64,000 nucleotides of DNA from Paraburkholderia madseniana (GTDB lineage Bacteria > Pseudomonadota > Gammaproteobacteria > Burkholderiales > Burkholderiaceae), in NCBI RefSeq assembly GCF_009690905.1, contig NZ_VOSW01000001.1:277620-341619 (forward strand), in the 5' to 3' direction. The translations under genes were made by a program, and so were the position numbers. The notes beneath the pieces were generated by a model. That model searched no databases and was not told where the DNA came from. It saw only the letters and a program-made list of their open reading frames with translations. Of the stretch, positions 26,122 through 34,970 are shown piece by piece (positions within the stretch are counted from its first letter, which is position 1; every line of letters begins with the position of its first letter).

Positions 26122-26397
26122 TCAGTATTCTTCGCGTTGCCAGGGTCCCCAATCGGCGTCGGCAGTTTTGAATCGCGTGTAGGTTGCGCTATGTCCGGTG
26201 GGGGTATCCGATGTGTCGCCGTGCGGCTTTTTATCGGTGGTGTGAAGGGCGAAAGCCTGGTGCTCTTCGGTATCGACCGTGATACGGCCGACCGGATCCG
26301 GGGCGCCTTCTTGAGGTGATTTCGACTCCAATATCGCGAGATAGGGGGTCAAACGACTCCAGAATGAGGTAAGTTCATCTTGCAAATAATGTGTCAA
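26122..26397 (-). CDS. Small hypothetical protein
   Basis: 91 residues from TTG 26397, with AGGA 6 bases upstream. The text starts TTG-encoded Met then THYLQDELTSFWSRLTPYLAIL, turns polar, and ends in ADADWGPWQREEY. There is no signal or membrane helix. The coding stretch is less GC-biased than its neighbours. No family is recognised, and TTG as start makes the call tentative. The TTGACA formed at its start could instead be a -35 element. Confidence 0.45.
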   Translation of the reverse strand: MTHYLQDELTSFWSRLTPYLAILESKSPQEGAPDPVGRITVDTEEHQAFALHTTDKKPHGDTSDTPTGHSATYTRFKTADADWGPWQREEY

Positions 26398-26615
26398 TGT
26401 TTTTCCTGGAAGAGTAATACAAGCAGTTTACCCTACCGGCTGGGCCCCCTTGGAAAATGGTTTCCGGACCTCAAAAGGGTCCAATCAGGGGAATACCCGA
26501 ATACTTGTTGATTGGCGTCCATCATAAAGACGTGATACAACTCGTACTTCGCGCTCGATCTCGTGTTGAGAAATAGCGGTCGCGAATGCAACACACAACA
26601 TTTACTGGATTAAAA

Positions 26616-26819
26616 ATGGCAACAGGTACTGTGAAGTGGTTTAACGATGCAAAGGGCTTTGGCTTCATCACCCCGGACGACGGCGGCGAAGACCTGTTTG
26701 CACACTTTTCGGAAGTTCAAGGCAGCGGCTTCAAGTCCCTGCAGGAAAACCAGAAAGTGACGTTCGAAGTCAAGCAAGGCCCGAAGGGCAAGCAAGCTGC
26801 GAACATCCAGCCGGCCTAA
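26616..26819 (+). CDS. cspA: Cold shock protein (CspA family)
   Basis: 67 residues, the standard length. The OB-fold protein binds single-stranded RNA and DNA through RNP1 (KGFGFITP) and RNP2 (DLFAHFS), both perfectly kept after the start [15 protein letters not shown] 26616 is chosen from homology; only a weak GGA precedes it. The region of over 200 bases upstream may carry the long structured leader usual for csp genes. A strong terminator follows 48 bases downstream. In Burkholderiales several csp copies exist; whether this one is cold-induced is unknown. Confidence 0.95.
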   Translation: MATGTVKWFNDAKGFGFITPDDGGEDLFAHFSEVQGSGFKSLQENQKVTFEVKQGPKGKQAANIQPA

Positions 26820-26866
26820 GTACCTTCAGGTACGTTGAGGCACCCTTAGGCGCTTGCGTCTAATGC

Positions 26867-26896
26867 AAAATGGCCCGCTTTGGCGGGCCATTTTCT
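26867..26896 (+). terminator. Intrinsic terminator of cspA
   Basis: AAAATGGCCCGC (26867-26878) pairs perfectly with GCGGGCCATTTT (26883-26894) around a TTTG loop, and the stem ends in TTTTCT. It may also serve the convergent chemoreceptor gene, since the A-run gives a T-tract on the minus strand. Confidence 0.9.
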
Positions 26897-26931
26897 ATTG
26901 CAGATGCCCTCTTTTTGGGCACGTTCGCGGT

Positions 26932-28554
26932 CTAGATCGCCCGCATTCCTGACAGCGCAAACGCCGCCGTTTGCCCGCGCAGATCGTCCATTTGTTGCAT
27001 TCGCAACACAGTCTCAGAAATTTCGAACACGGAAACGGCGTCCTTCAATTGCTGCGTCTGCTGATGCAGCGAAGCAGCCGCTGCGGCGGCTTCCTCGACG
27101 AGCGCCGCGTTCTGCTGCGTCATCTCGTCCATCTGCACCACCGCCTGGTTGACCTGCTCGATGCCCGTGCTCTGCTCGAGCGACGACGCGCTGATTTCCG
27201 CCATCATCTGCGTGACGCGCGAAATCGACGCGGAAACGTTGCTCATCGCCTCACCGGCATGCTCGACCAGCGCCGAACCGCCCTGAATTTCGGCGACGGA
27301 TTCGCTGATCAGCGTCTTGATTTCCTTCGCCGATTGCGCGCTGCGCTGGGCGAGCCCGCGCACCTCGCCCGCCACTACGGCGAAGCCACGGCCCTGTTCG
27401 CCCGCGCGCGCCGCTTCGACGGCCGCGTTCAGCGCGAGGATATTGGTCTGGAACGCGATGCCGTCGATTACCGAAATGATCTCGGCGATCTTGTCCGAGC
27501 TTTGCGCGATGCCGCGCATCTTGTCGACCACCTCGTTGACCACTTCGCTGCCGCGCGAGGTCGCCTCGAGCGCGGTTTCGGCGAGGGCATTGGCTTCACG
27601 GGCGTGATCGGCGTTCTGGCGCACCGTGGCGGTCAATTCCTCCATGCTCGACGCGGTTTCTTCGAGCGATGCCGCCTGGTTTTCCGTACGTGCCGACAGA
27701 TCGGCGTTGCCGGTGGCGATTTCGTCGGCGCCGAGATGAATCGAGTCAGCGGATTCGCGCACGGTTTGCACGGTGCGCGCCACGCTCGCCTGCATTTTCG
27801 CGAGGCCCGAGAACAAACGGCCGATCTCATTGGTACCGCGCGAAGCGATCGGCTGGTCGAGACGCCCTTGCGCGATGCGGTCGAAGTGACGGCCGGCTTC
27901 TTCCAGCGGCGCCACCACGCCCTTACGGAGCGCTGCGTACACGCCGAATGTGCCCGCCACCAATGCCAGCAGGATCGCGATGCTGACGGCGCGGAACGTG
28001 GCCATGCGGGTGTCGATCGAATCGAGCGACGCACGGCTCGCGGCGGCGCCGAATTGCACGAAGTTGTGCGACTCGGCGAGGTACGCGTCCTGGAAGCCTT
28101 GGGTCGGCTGGTCGAGAAAGGCCTGGATATTATTCGCGTCGAGAAACTGCACCAGTTCCGCGAGCGCGTCGTGGAGCTTTTTGTAGCGCTCGGCGAGCGC
28201 CGCAGCGCGAGTGCTGTTTTCGTCGCTGGTCTTCTGCGCGCTCATAAACGCGCCGAACGACTGGTCGGCTGCTGTCAGTTGTTCGCGGGCGTGCTGCACG
28301 ATGTCGGCCGGCTCGGCGCCGCCGCGCACCATGCGCGTACCGGCGCGCGACAGGTTGATGCGCGCGTCCATCAGATGCTGGGTCGTTTCATTGACCGCGT
28401 CCACCTGCTTCAAGGCGATATTCGACAGATCACCCACGTCGTCATGCGTGCGCGTGAGCGACCAGAATCCCAAACCCACCGTGACAAGCTGGAAAACGCA
28501 GAACGCGGCCAGAACACACAACAGGCCGGATGCGACCTTGATCTTGCTGAACAT
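26932..28554 (-). CDS. Methyl-accepting chemotaxis protein, four-helix-bundle sensor
   Basis: The 540-residue receptor is of Tar/Tsr type. Membrane helix 1 is at about 8-30, a helical periplasmic domain of about 150 residues follows (TarH-like, with INLSRAGTRMVRGG), helix 2 is near 190-210, then comes a HAMP domain and a signalling domain with IAFQTNILALNAAVEAARAGEQGRGFAVVAGEVRGLAQRSA. ATG 28554 is chosen because AGGTG lies 8 bases upstream; a GTG three codons earlier is less likely. No C-terminal pentapeptide is visible. Its ligand cannot be told. It is divergent from the thioesterase. Confidence 0.93.
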   Translation of the reverse strand: MFSKIKVASGLLCVLAAFCVFQLVTVGLGFWSLTRTHDDVGDLSNIALKQVDAVNETTQHLMDARINLSRAGTRMVRGGAEPADIVQHAREQLTAADQSFGAFMSAQKTSDENSTRAAALAERYKKLHDALAELVQFLDANNIQAFLDQPTQGFQDAYLAESHNFVQFGAAASRASLDSIDTRMATFRAVSIAILLALVAGTFGVYAALRKGVVAPLEEAGRHFDRIAQGRLDQPIASRGTNEIGRLFSGLAKMQASVARTVQTVRESADSIHLGADEIATGNADLSARTENQAASLEETASSMEELTATVRQNADHAREANALAETALEATSRGSEVVNEVVDKMRGIAQSSDKIAEIISVIDGIAFQTNILALNAAVEAARAGEQGRGFAVVAGEVRGLAQRSAQSAKEIKTLISESVAEIQGGSALVEHAGEAMSNVSASISRVTQMMAEISASSLEQSTGIEQVNQAVVQMDEMTQQNAALVEEAAAAAASLHQQTQQLKDAVSVFEISETVLRMQQMDDLRGQTAAFALSGMRAI

Positions 28555-28821
28555 CGTGAACACCTAAAGCAAAGAATGACGGGACCTACGTCAGGGTTAA
28601 CGGCAAGGCCAAACTTTGCTTGAGATCAATGTCGTCAAAAATCGTCTTACGTCCCCTTTTCATCGGCCAACTTCGCAATTCCCGTCATTTTTCGCAACAA
28701 TGCTGCGCAGATATTTTGGATTCACCTTGACGCGATGCGTCGGCGCTTCCTAGAGTGGGTAGGGACTGCACAATGGACGCCGGTGCAGATGCCACTGCGG
28801 GCTACGCCCGAAGGAATCACA

Positions 28822-29256
28822 ATGACCGACATCCTCGACCGGGCGCGCGGCGCACTGCATGCCCAGCCGTTCAGCATGCTGCTGGGCACCGAACTGATGC
28901 ACACCGGCACCAACGAACTGACGCTGTGTCTGCCGATCCGCGACGAGTTGCGGCAACAACATGGCTTTGTGCATGGCGGTGTCATCAGTTATCTCGCCGA
29001 CAATGCGCTGACGTTCGCCGGCGCGCTGTCGCTGGGGCCGAAGGTCGTGACCGGCGAGTACAAGATCAACTATCTGCGGCCGGTGATGAACGGCACGCTG
29101 ATCGCGCGGGCGAAGGTCGTCTACGCGGGGCGCTATCAGGCGACCTGCCAGTGCAATGTGTATGTGATGGACGGGCAGCGCGAGAAACTCGTCGCCGTTG
29201 CGCAAGGCACGATCAATCGCATCAGCGAGAACGGCGAGCACGAACCGGCGGGTTGA
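28822..29256 (+). CDS. PaaI-type hotdog thioesterase
   Basis: 144 residues from ATG 28822, with AAGGA 6-7 bases upstream. The hotdog fold is shown by ELTLCLPIRDELRQQHGFVHGGVISYLADNALTFAGAL, where the HGG turn and the Asp are the catalytic site of the PaaI group, followed by VVTGEYKINYLRPV. Such enzymes hydrolyse acyl-CoA or aryl-CoA thioesters. The gene stands alone between a chemoreceptor and the sugar island, so the substrate is not indicated. A strong hairpin follows it. Confidence 0.9.
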   Translation: MTDILDRARGALHAQPFSMLLGTELMHTGTNELTLCLPIRDELRQQHGFVHGGVISYLADNALTFAGALSLGPKVVTGEYKINYLRPVMNGTLIARAKVVYAGRYQATCQCNVYVMDGQREKLVAVAQGTINRISENGEHEPAG

Positions 29257-29316
29257 TCGGAACCGTGCACTAGAGATGGGACGGGCGAGTCATAAGGCTC
29301 ACACCGGGGTACATAA

Positions 29317-29352
29317 AAAAACCGCGCCTGCTGGGAAGCAGGCGCGGTTTTT
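29317..29352. terminator. Bidirectional intrinsic terminator
   Basis: AACCGCGCCTGCT (29320-29332) pairs perfectly with AGCAGGCGCGGTT (29337-29349) round a GGGA loop, with an A-run before and a T-run after. It can end both the thioesterase transcript and the convergent sugar operon. Confidence 0.9.
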
Positions 29353-29403
29353 CATTCTGAACGGTGCCAATTGTGCGGCTTACTGCACCGTCTATCGCAC
29401 CGC

Positions 29404-30252
29404 TTATTCCGCCGCGTAAGTCTTCTGCGTCTGTTCGCCGAGACCTTCAATACCGAGACGTATCGTCTGGCCTGGCTTCAGATACACCGGATTCGGCTTC
29501 ACGCCCATGCCGACGCCCGGCGGCGTGCCGGTCGAAATCACGTCGCCCGGTTGCAGGCTCATGCACTGCGACACATACGACACCAGCTTCGCGACGCCGA
29601 ACACCATCGTCTTCGTGCTGCCGTTCTGATAGCGGTGGCCGTCCACTTCAAGCCACAGGCTCAGGTTCTGCGGATCGGCGACTTCATCGCGCGTCACGAC
29701 CCAGGGGCCGATCGGACCGAACGTATCGAAGCCCTTGCCCTTGTCCCACGTGCCGCCGCGTTCGATCTGCCATTCGCGTTCCGACACGTCGTTGATCACG
29801 CAGTAGCCGGCGACATAGTCGAGTGCGTTCGCTTCGTCGATATATTTCGCGGGCTTGCCGATCACCACGCCGAGTTCAACTTCCCAGTCGGTCTTCTTCG
29901 AGCCGCGCGGAATTTCGACGTCGTCGTTCGGGCCACTGATCGCGCTCGTCCACTTGTTGAAAATCACCGGTTCCGCCGGCACCGGCAGATTCGATTCTGC
30001 AGCGTGGTCCGCGTAGTTCAGCCCGATGCAGATGAACTTGCCGATCTTGCCGACGCACGGTCCCATGCGCGGATTGCCTTCGACCAACGGCAGCGAAGCC
30101 GGATCGAGTGCGCGCAGCTTGGCGAGGCCTTCGTCAGTCAGCGCGGCGCCGTCGATATCGCCAACCACCTTCGACAAATCGCGAATCTTGCCTTGCGCGT
30201 CGAGCAGGCCCGGCTTTTCCTGGCCTTTCGGCCCATAACGAAGCAGTTTCAT
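29404..30252 (-). CDS. Fumarylacetoacetate hydrolase-family enzyme, likely 2,4-diketo-3-deoxy-L-fuconate hydrolase
   Basis: The 282-residue protein has the FAH catalytic core: KFICIGLNYADHAAES, then the metal-binding WEVELGVVIGK and the Asp in YCVINDVSERE, ending with PGDVISTGTPPGVGMG. In oxidative L-fucose breakdown an enzyme of this family cleaves 2,4-diketo-3-deoxy-L-fuconate to pyruvate and L-lactate. The assignment rests on position: it is the last gene after the SDR, lactonase and aldose dehydrogenase. AAGGGAAG precedes ATG 30252. A related role on diketo-rhamnonate is possible. Confidence 0.87.
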   Translation of the reverse strand: MKLLRYGPKGQEKPGLLDAQGKIRDLSKVVGDIDGAALTDEGLAKLRALDPASLPLVEGNPRMGPCVGKIGKFICIGLNYADHAAESNLPVPAEPVIFNKWTSAISGPNDDVEIPRGSKKTDWEVELGVVIGKPAKYIDEANALDYVAGYCVINDVSEREWQIERGGTWDKGKGFDTFGPIGPWVVTRDEVADPQNLSLWLEVDGHRYQNGSTKTMVFGVAKLVSYVSQCMSLQPGDVISTGTPPGVGMGVKPNPVYLKPGQTIRLGIEGLGEQTQKTYAAE

Positions 30253-30314
30253 CGTTGCACTTCCCTTTCCGTTCAGTGGTATTCGGTTCGTGTTTCAGCG
30301 TTGATCAGACCGCG

Positions 30315-31058
30315 TCAGTTCGACCAGCCGCCGTCGATCACATGCGCGTGGCCGGTGGTAAACGACGATTCGTCCGACGCGAGATACAGCGCCAATGCGG
30401 CGATCTCTTCCGGCTTGCCGATGCGGCCCATCGGCTGACGCGCGACAAAGGCCGCCTGCACGGCGTCGAGCGTCGCGCCCTGCGCCTTGGCCTGCTCAAC
30501 GATCCGCTGTTCGAGCGACGGTGAATGCACCGTGCCCGGGCAGATCGCGTTACAGCGTACACCACGTGTGATGAAGTCTGCAGCGACGGACTTGGTCAAC
30601 CCGATCACCGCGGCTTTCGACGCGCTGTAGGCAAAGCGGTTCGGCACGCCCTTCACGCTCGAGGCCGCTGACGACATATTGATGATCGAGCCGCCGCCCT
30701 TCTCCACCATCGCCGGCAAAAACGCGCGGATCATGCGGTACATCGCCTTCGCGTTCAGGTCGAAGGCGAAGTCCCAATCTTCTTCGCTGCATTCGAGAAT
30801 CGAGCCGGCATGCACGAAGCCCGCGCAGTTGAACAGCACGTCGATCGCGCCGAGTTCGGTGGCCAGCGCCTTGATCGCCGCGTTGTCGCGCACGTCGAGC
30901 TTGCGCGCTTCGACCGGCTTGCCGGCGAGTCCGTCGATGCGGATATCGGTGGCGATCACGCGCGCGCCTTCGCGCGCGAACATTTCCGCGGTGGCGAGAC
31001 CGATACCTTGTCCTGCAGCGGTGATCAGGGCCGTCTTGCCGGCCAGTCTTTGTGTCAT
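30315..31058 (-). CDS. SDR dehydrogenase, likely 2-keto-3-deoxy-L-fuconate 4-dehydrogenase
   Basis: 247 residues, a classical short-chain dehydrogenase. The NAD site is TAAGQGIG, NCAG is present, and the catalytic set is Ser in NMSSAASS with YSASK. The end DESSFTTGHAHVIDGGWSN is typical. TDIR after the second strand favours NAD over NADP. In the L-fucose route an SDR of this kind oxidises 2-keto-3-deoxy-L-fuconate at C4. GGAG lies 7 bases before ATG 31058. The gap to the downstream hydrolase gene is 62 bases and to the upstream lactonase gene 55 bases, so all three are likely co-transcribed. Confidence 0.88.
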   Translation of the reverse strand: MTQRLAGKTALITAAGQGIGLATAEMFAREGARVIATDIRIDGLAGKPVEARKLDVRDNAAIKALATELGAIDVLFNCAGFVHAGSILECSEEDWDFAFDLNAKAMYRMIRAFLPAMVEKGGGSIINMSSAASSVKGVPNRFAYSASKAAVIGLTKSVAADFITRGVRCNAICPGTVHSPSLEQRIVEQAKAQGATLDAVQAAFVARQPMGRIGKPEEIAALALYLASDESSFTTGHAHVIDGGWSN

Positions 31059-31113
31059 CTACGACTCCAGTTGAATGGGCTTGCTCTTGTCTTCGTAATT
31101 CGTCTTCGTCACA

Positions 31114-31950
31114 TCAAAGTCGATAAAACGCAGCGGCGTTGCCGCCGAAAACCGCGTCACGCTCGGCGTCGCTCAAGGACGCGAGCAAGGTGTTCGCCAC
31201 CGAGTGCCAGACCTGATAGTCGCCGTTCAGATCGAGCACGGGCCAGTCGCTGCCCCACATCAAACGCGAGGGGCCGAATGACTTCAGCAGATGCTCGACA
31301 TACGGATGAAGCGTTTCTTCGCTCCAGCCAGGCGACGCTTCGGTGACGAGTCCCGACAGCTTGCAATGCACTTGCGGCAACTTTGCGAGCCGCGTGATTG
31401 CGTCGGCCCATGATTGCCAACCCGCGCGACCGTAACGGATCGGTGGCTTCGCGCCGTGATCGACGACGATGCGCAGCGCGGGGAAACGCGCCGCGAACGT
31501 TTCGAAAGGCTCGACATGCCGCGCGTAAATCAACGCGTCGAACGCGAGGTCGTGCTCGATCAGTGCTTCGATTGCGGGCGCGAGATCGGGATTCGCAATC
31601 CACGTATCGTCGGGCAGATCCTGCAGCATCGGCCGCACGCCTTTGAACTTCGACTCATGCGCCAGCGCTCCAATCACGGCCGGCGCCGTGGGTAACAGCA
31701 ACGGCACCCAGCCGACCACACCGGCAATCGATGGCTCATGCCGCGCGATGTCCAGCAAGTAGCGCGTTTCATCGATGGTCGGCGCTGCCTGGACCACCAC
31801 CGTCCGTTCGACGCCCGCTGCTTCTCGCAGTGGCTTGAGATCGTCGGGACCGAACAGCCGGTACAGGATTTTCAGTTCCGGCGTGAGCCACTCGTAGTCG
31901 CCACGAGCGGGGTCCCAGTAGTGCTGGTGGGCGTCGATACGTATCGTCAA
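31114..31950 (-). CDS. Amidohydrolase (COG3618), likely L-fuconolactonase
   Basis: 278 residues from TTG 31950, one base after the upstream gene's stop and with GGAGG 6 bases before it. The text is that of the COG3618 lactonase family: RIDAHQHYWDPARGDYEWL, RTVVVQAAPTIDETRYLL, GVVGWVPLL, RIVVDHGAKPPI and MWGSDWPV. Known members open L-fucono-, L-rhamnono- or galactaro-lactones using a metal held by these His and Asp residues. In this cluster it would hydrolyse the lactone made by the aldose dehydrogenase encoded just upstream. The exact sugar is inferred. Confidence 0.88.
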   Translation of the reverse strand: MTIRIDAHQHYWDPARGDYEWLTPELKILYRLFGPDDLKPLREAAGVERTVVVQAAPTIDETRYLLDIARHEPSIAGVVGWVPLLLPTAPAVIGALAHESKFKGVRPMLQDLPDDTWIANPDLAPAIEALIEHDLAFDALIYARHVEPFETFAARFPALRIVVDHGAKPPIRYGRAGWQSWADAITRLAKLPQVHCKLSGLVTEASPGWSEETLHPYVEHLLKSFGPSRLMWGSDWPVLDLNGDYQVWHSVANTLLASLSDAERDAVFGGNAAAFYRL

Positions 31951-31951
31951 A

Positions 31952-32992
31952 TCAATCCTCCGGCGCGGGCGCGCGGCTGTCGAGCAAGCCCTTGTCACGC
32001 AACGCGGACCACAGATCCGCGGGGATCGGCTGCTCGAACGACGCGGCGTTCTCGCGCAATTCATTGGCACTGCGCGCGCCGGTCAACACGGTTGCGACCG
32101 CCGGATGCGCATACGGAAACTGCAAAGCTGCGGCGGCAAGCGGCACGCCATGCACCCGGCACACCGCTTCCAGCCGCGCGACGCGTTCGATGATTTCGCT
32201 CGGCGCGTCGCCGTAATTGAATTTCAGATCGCCCGCGACGCCGCGCGCCAGAATGCCTGAGTTGAACGCGCCGCCTAACAGAATGCTGACGCCGCGTTGT
32301 TCACATGCTGGGAGCAGATCGTTGAGCGTGGTCTGTTCGAGGAGCGTATAACGGCCCGCGAGCAACGCGCAATCGATATCGAATTCGGCCATCACATCGA
32401 GTATTGCCGCGCCTTCGTTGACGCCGAGCCCGACCGCTTTGACCGCGCCCGAGGAGCGCAGATCATCGAGCGCACGAAAGCCGCCGCCTTCGGTGAGTTG
32501 CCGCCAGTAATGGGGGTTCTTGTCGCCATGCGTGACAACGCCGATATCGTGCACCAGCAGAATGTCGATATCGACCATGCCGAGACGCTGCTGGCTGTCT
32601 TCGAACGAACGCAGAATGCCGTCGTGCGTGTAGTCGAAGATCGCCTGGAACGGCAGCGGGTCTTGCCAGCCTTCGCTGCCGTCGTAGGGCGTGGTGCGCG
32701 GTACGAAGCGGCGCCCGACTTTGGTGGACAGCACGTATTCACTACGCGGGTAGCCGCGCAACGCGTCGCCTAGACGGTGCTCGGCTTTCGTGTGACCGTA
32801 GTGCGGCGCGGTGTCGAAAAAGCGCACGCCGACGTCCCACGCAGCGGCGATAGTCGCATGCGCTTCTTCTTCGGACAGATCGCGGTACAGACCACCCAAC
32901 GGCGCCGTACCGAGCCCCAATCCGGATACCTGCAATGCACGACGGCCAATGTTGCGCCGCTGTTCGATCTTCGAACCGATCTTTGCCGTCAT
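31952..32992 (-). CDS. Aldo/keto reductase, likely L-fucose (D-threo-aldose) 1-dehydrogenase
   Basis: 346 residues. The text LQVSGLGLGTAPLGGLYRDLSEEEAHATIAAAWDVGVRFFDTAPHYGHTKAEHRLGDAL with LSTKVGRR and LLVHDIG carries the AKR tetrad Asp, Tyr, Lys and His. It matches the subgroup of D-threo-aldose and pyridoxal dehydrogenases, which oxidise L-fucose or L-galactose at C1 with NAD(P). AGGAGAC lies 9 bases before ATG 32992. Its leader carries one copy of the hairpin cassette with a second hairpin in tandem. It heads the four-enzyme part of the operon. Confidence 0.88.
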   Translation of the reverse strand: MTAKIGSKIEQRRNIGRRALQVSGLGLGTAPLGGLYRDLSEEEAHATIAAAWDVGVRFFDTAPHYGHTKAEHRLGDALRGYPRSEYVLSTKVGRRFVPRTTPYDGSEGWQDPLPFQAIFDYTHDGILRSFEDSQQRLGMVDIDILLVHDIGVVTHGDKNPHYWRQLTEGGGFRALDDLRSSGAVKAVGLGVNEGAAILDVMAEFDIDCALLAGRYTLLEQTTLNDLLPACEQRGVSILLGGAFNSGILARGVAGDLKFNYGDAPSEIIERVARLEAVCRVHGVPLAAAALQFPYAHPAVATVLTGARSANELRENAASFEQPIPADLWSALRDKGLLDSRAPAPED

Positions 32993-33013
32993 GGACCACG
33001 TCTCCTATGTCGA

Positions 33014-33043
33014 CCAGAGTTGGCGCTTTAGCGCTTACTCTGG
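33014..33043 (-). repeat. Leader hairpin element, copy 1
   Basis: CCAGAGT and ACTCTGG close a stem whose inner part is GCGCT-TT-AGCGC. Read on the minus strand the hairpin is preceded by GCTTTGCATGGG and followed by CGACATAGGAGAC, which contains the ribosome site of the aldose dehydrogenase. The same arrangement precedes the sugar-binding protein gene at 38582. Confidence 0.85.
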
Positions 33044-33060
33044 TCCCATGCAAAGCTGTC

Positions 33061-33094
33061 GATCGGAGTTAGCGCATCAGCGCTTACTCTGATC
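33061..33094 (-). repeat. Leader hairpin element, copy 2 (tandem, shortened)
   Basis: GATC-GGAGT at the left and ACTCT-GATC at the right enclose AGCGCATCAGCGCT, a diverged form of copy 1. On the minus strand it lies directly upstream of copy 1 and shares the following CGACA, but lacks the ribosome-site part. It looks like a tandem duplication. Confidence 0.75.
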
Positions 33095-33232
33095 CCGTTT
33101 ATGTTTTAGCACGTGCCGGCGATGTTTGCCCGCTGCCGCGCTAGTAGCGACTGACTTGGCGCGCTGATGGCCGCTGAATCGAATACGGCTCGCGCTCGCG
33201 GCCGTACTGATCGCTGAGGTCGCTAGGCCCGC

Positions 33233-34549
33233 TCAGTGCGGCTCGATCGCAACAACCCGATGCGGCGGTGCAGCGTTCGACGGCAAACAGGCCGGGCCCA
33301 TTGGTTCGAAAGTCTTGTACGTCAGGATGAATTCCTGATGACCGAGCATTTCCGATTTCGACGCCGCCCCGAGCGACACCGCCACCGTTTGCTCGAACAC
33401 CTCGCGGCCGACTTCGTCGAGCGTGCCGCGGCCTTCGAGAATGCGCCCTGCATCGACGTCCATATCGCCGGCGAGATTGCGGTAGGTCGCGGGATTCGCG
33501 CACACCTTGATGACCGGTGAAATCGCCGAGCCGACCACCGATCCACGTCCGGTCGTGAACAGAATCACATGCGCGCCGCATGCGATCAGCTCGCCGATTT
33601 CCGCGTTGTCGCTGATGTTCGGAAAGCCGAAGCGCGGTTCGCCGTCAGGTACGACGTCGAGAAGATAAAGGCCGCCGGTCGGCGGAACGTCGCCGGGTTT
33701 GATAATGCCGACAATCGGCGACGCGCCGCTTTTCGCATACGCGCCCAACGATTTCTCTTCCTGCGTGGTGAGGCCGCCGTCCGCATTGCCGACGGCAAAA
33801 CTGCCATGCCCGAGGATCGAGTAGTAGCGCGCCGCCTTCGCCACGCACGCGACAATTTCATCGCCGAGTTCTGGCCTCGCGGCACGCGTTTTCATATGAA
33901 ACTCGCAACCCACCAACTCGCCGGTTTCTTCGAAGATGCAGGTCGCGCCCGCGTCGATCAGATGATCGAACGCACGGCCCACAGCCGGGTTTGCGGTGAT
34001 GCCGCTGGTTCCGTCCGAGCCGCCGCAAATCGTGCCGATCACCAGTTCGCTCAGCGCCATCGGCACTTTCTGCTGCGCGGCAAGTTGCTTGCGGGCGTCG
34101 CGAATCCAGTCGACGCCGTATTGAATCGTGCTGCGTGTGCCGCCTTTTTCCTGGATCGTCAGGACTTCGACAGGACGGCCGCTCGCGCGCACCACGTCCA
34201 CAAGGTAATGCTTGTTCATGCTCTCGCACCCGAGCGACACGAACAGCACCGCGCCTACGTTGGGATGCGTGGTGAGGCGCTCGAGCATCTTTTCGGCGTA
34301 GCCATTCGGATAGCAACCGGGAAAGCCGATCAGATGCACCGGCGGCTCGCGTTCGGCTGAAGGATCGTCGAACGCGTCGAGCGGTTCGCGAAACTGCGTG
34401 ACGATCTCGCGCGCGACGTGATGCGCGCACTCGACCAGATACGCCACCGCAACCACATTGCGGATGCCCTTGCGGCCATCCTTGCGCGGATAGCCCTGCA
34501 ACAAGGGCTGATGCTGCGCGGCGGCGGATGCTACGGAAGTGTCAGTCAT
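33233..34549 (-). CDS. UxaA-family dehydratase large subunit (altronate/galactarate-type), candidate L-fuconate dehydratase
   Basis: 438 residues that match the C-terminal part of altronate/galactarate dehydratases: YPRKDGRKGIRNVVAVAY, GFPGCYPNGY, VSLGCESMN, ICGGSDGTSGITANPAVG and GHGSFAVGNADGG. The Cys residues probably hold the iron or Fe-S centre. The N-terminal SAF domain is encoded separately by the gene just upstream, as in other split UxaA systems. Within this cluster the only missing step is dehydration of L-fuconate to 2-keto-3-deoxy-L-fuconate, so this pair fills it by inference; in Xanthomonas that step is done by an enolase-superfamily enzyme. ATG 34549 is chosen (GGAA about 7 bases upstream). 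Confidence 0.85.
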   Translation of the reverse strand: MTDTSVASAAAQHQPLLQGYPRKDGRKGIRNVVAVAYLVECAHHVAREIVTQFREPLDAFDDPSAEREPPVHLIGFPGCYPNGYAEKMLERLTTHPNVGAVLFVSLGCESMNKHYLVDVVRASGRPVEVLTIQEKGGTRSTIQYGVDWIRDARKQLAAQQKVPMALSELVIGTICGGSDGTSGITANPAVGRAFDHLIDAGATCIFEETGELVGCEFHMKTRAARPELGDEIVACVAKAARYYSILGHGSFAVGNADGGLTTQEEKSLGAYAKSGASPIVGIIKPGDVPPTGGLYLLDVVPDGEPRFGFPNISDNAEIGELIACGAHVILFTTGRGSVVGSAISPVIKVCANPATYRNLAGDMDVDAGRILEGRGTLDEVGREVFEQTVAVSLGAASKSEMLGHQEFILTYKTFEPMGPACLPSNAAPPHRVVAIEPH

Positions 34550-34591
34550 GATCATTCCAGCGCGGCGCAAGGCCACGTCAATGTGCTCAAT

Positions 34592-34945
34592 TCAGTGATG
34601 GACGAACTCGTGGCCCGCGTCGTGCGTATACGTGGGCAGGTAATCGCTTTCGAGGTTGTGCGTATGCAGATGCGCGCCGCGCGCCACCGCCTCGGTCACG
34701 TGACCGATCACCGCGCCGTAACGCAGCACCTTGTCGTCTCTCGCAAGTTCATGGCGCGCGACCTTGTGACCGAGATCGATGGTTTTGGTGAGCGTCACGC
34801 GCTCGCCTTCGATCTCGACTTGCGTGCCCGCATCGAGACGCGCCGCCGCGATCAGGCAGTTATCCGCGGGGCTGAGCAGGATCAGGCGTGGATCGATTTG
34901 CAACGTTTGGGGCGTTTGCGGGGTTTGCGTTGAGCTGCTGGTCAA
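34592..34945 (-). CDS. UxaA-family dehydratase small subunit (SAF domain)
   Basis: 117 residues from TTG 34945, with GGAGAA 7 bases upstream. After a Thr/Gln-rich start the text LILLSPADNCLIAAARLDAGTQVEIEGERVTLTKTIDLGHKVARHEL and LRYGAVIGHVTEAVARGAHLHTHNLES is the SAF domain found at the N-terminus of altronate and galactarate dehydratases, where it binds the substrate together with the large subunit. The end is His-rich (THDAGHEFVHH), as is usual for these subunits. It lies 25 bases after the permease gene and 42 before the large subunit. Confidence 0.85.
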   Translation of the reverse strand: MTSSSTQTPQTPQTLQIDPRLILLSPADNCLIAAARLDAGTQVEIEGERVTLTKTIDLGHKVARHELARDDKVLRYGAVIGHVTEAVARGAHLHTHNLESDYLPTYTHDAGHEFVHH

Positions 34946-34970
34946 GTGCGTTCTCCGTGATGCGTGTGCA

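Noticed and set aside
26971..28623. 550-codon frame antisense to the second chemoreceptor
   Set aside because: Arg/His/Leu-rich shadow typical of high-GC genomes.
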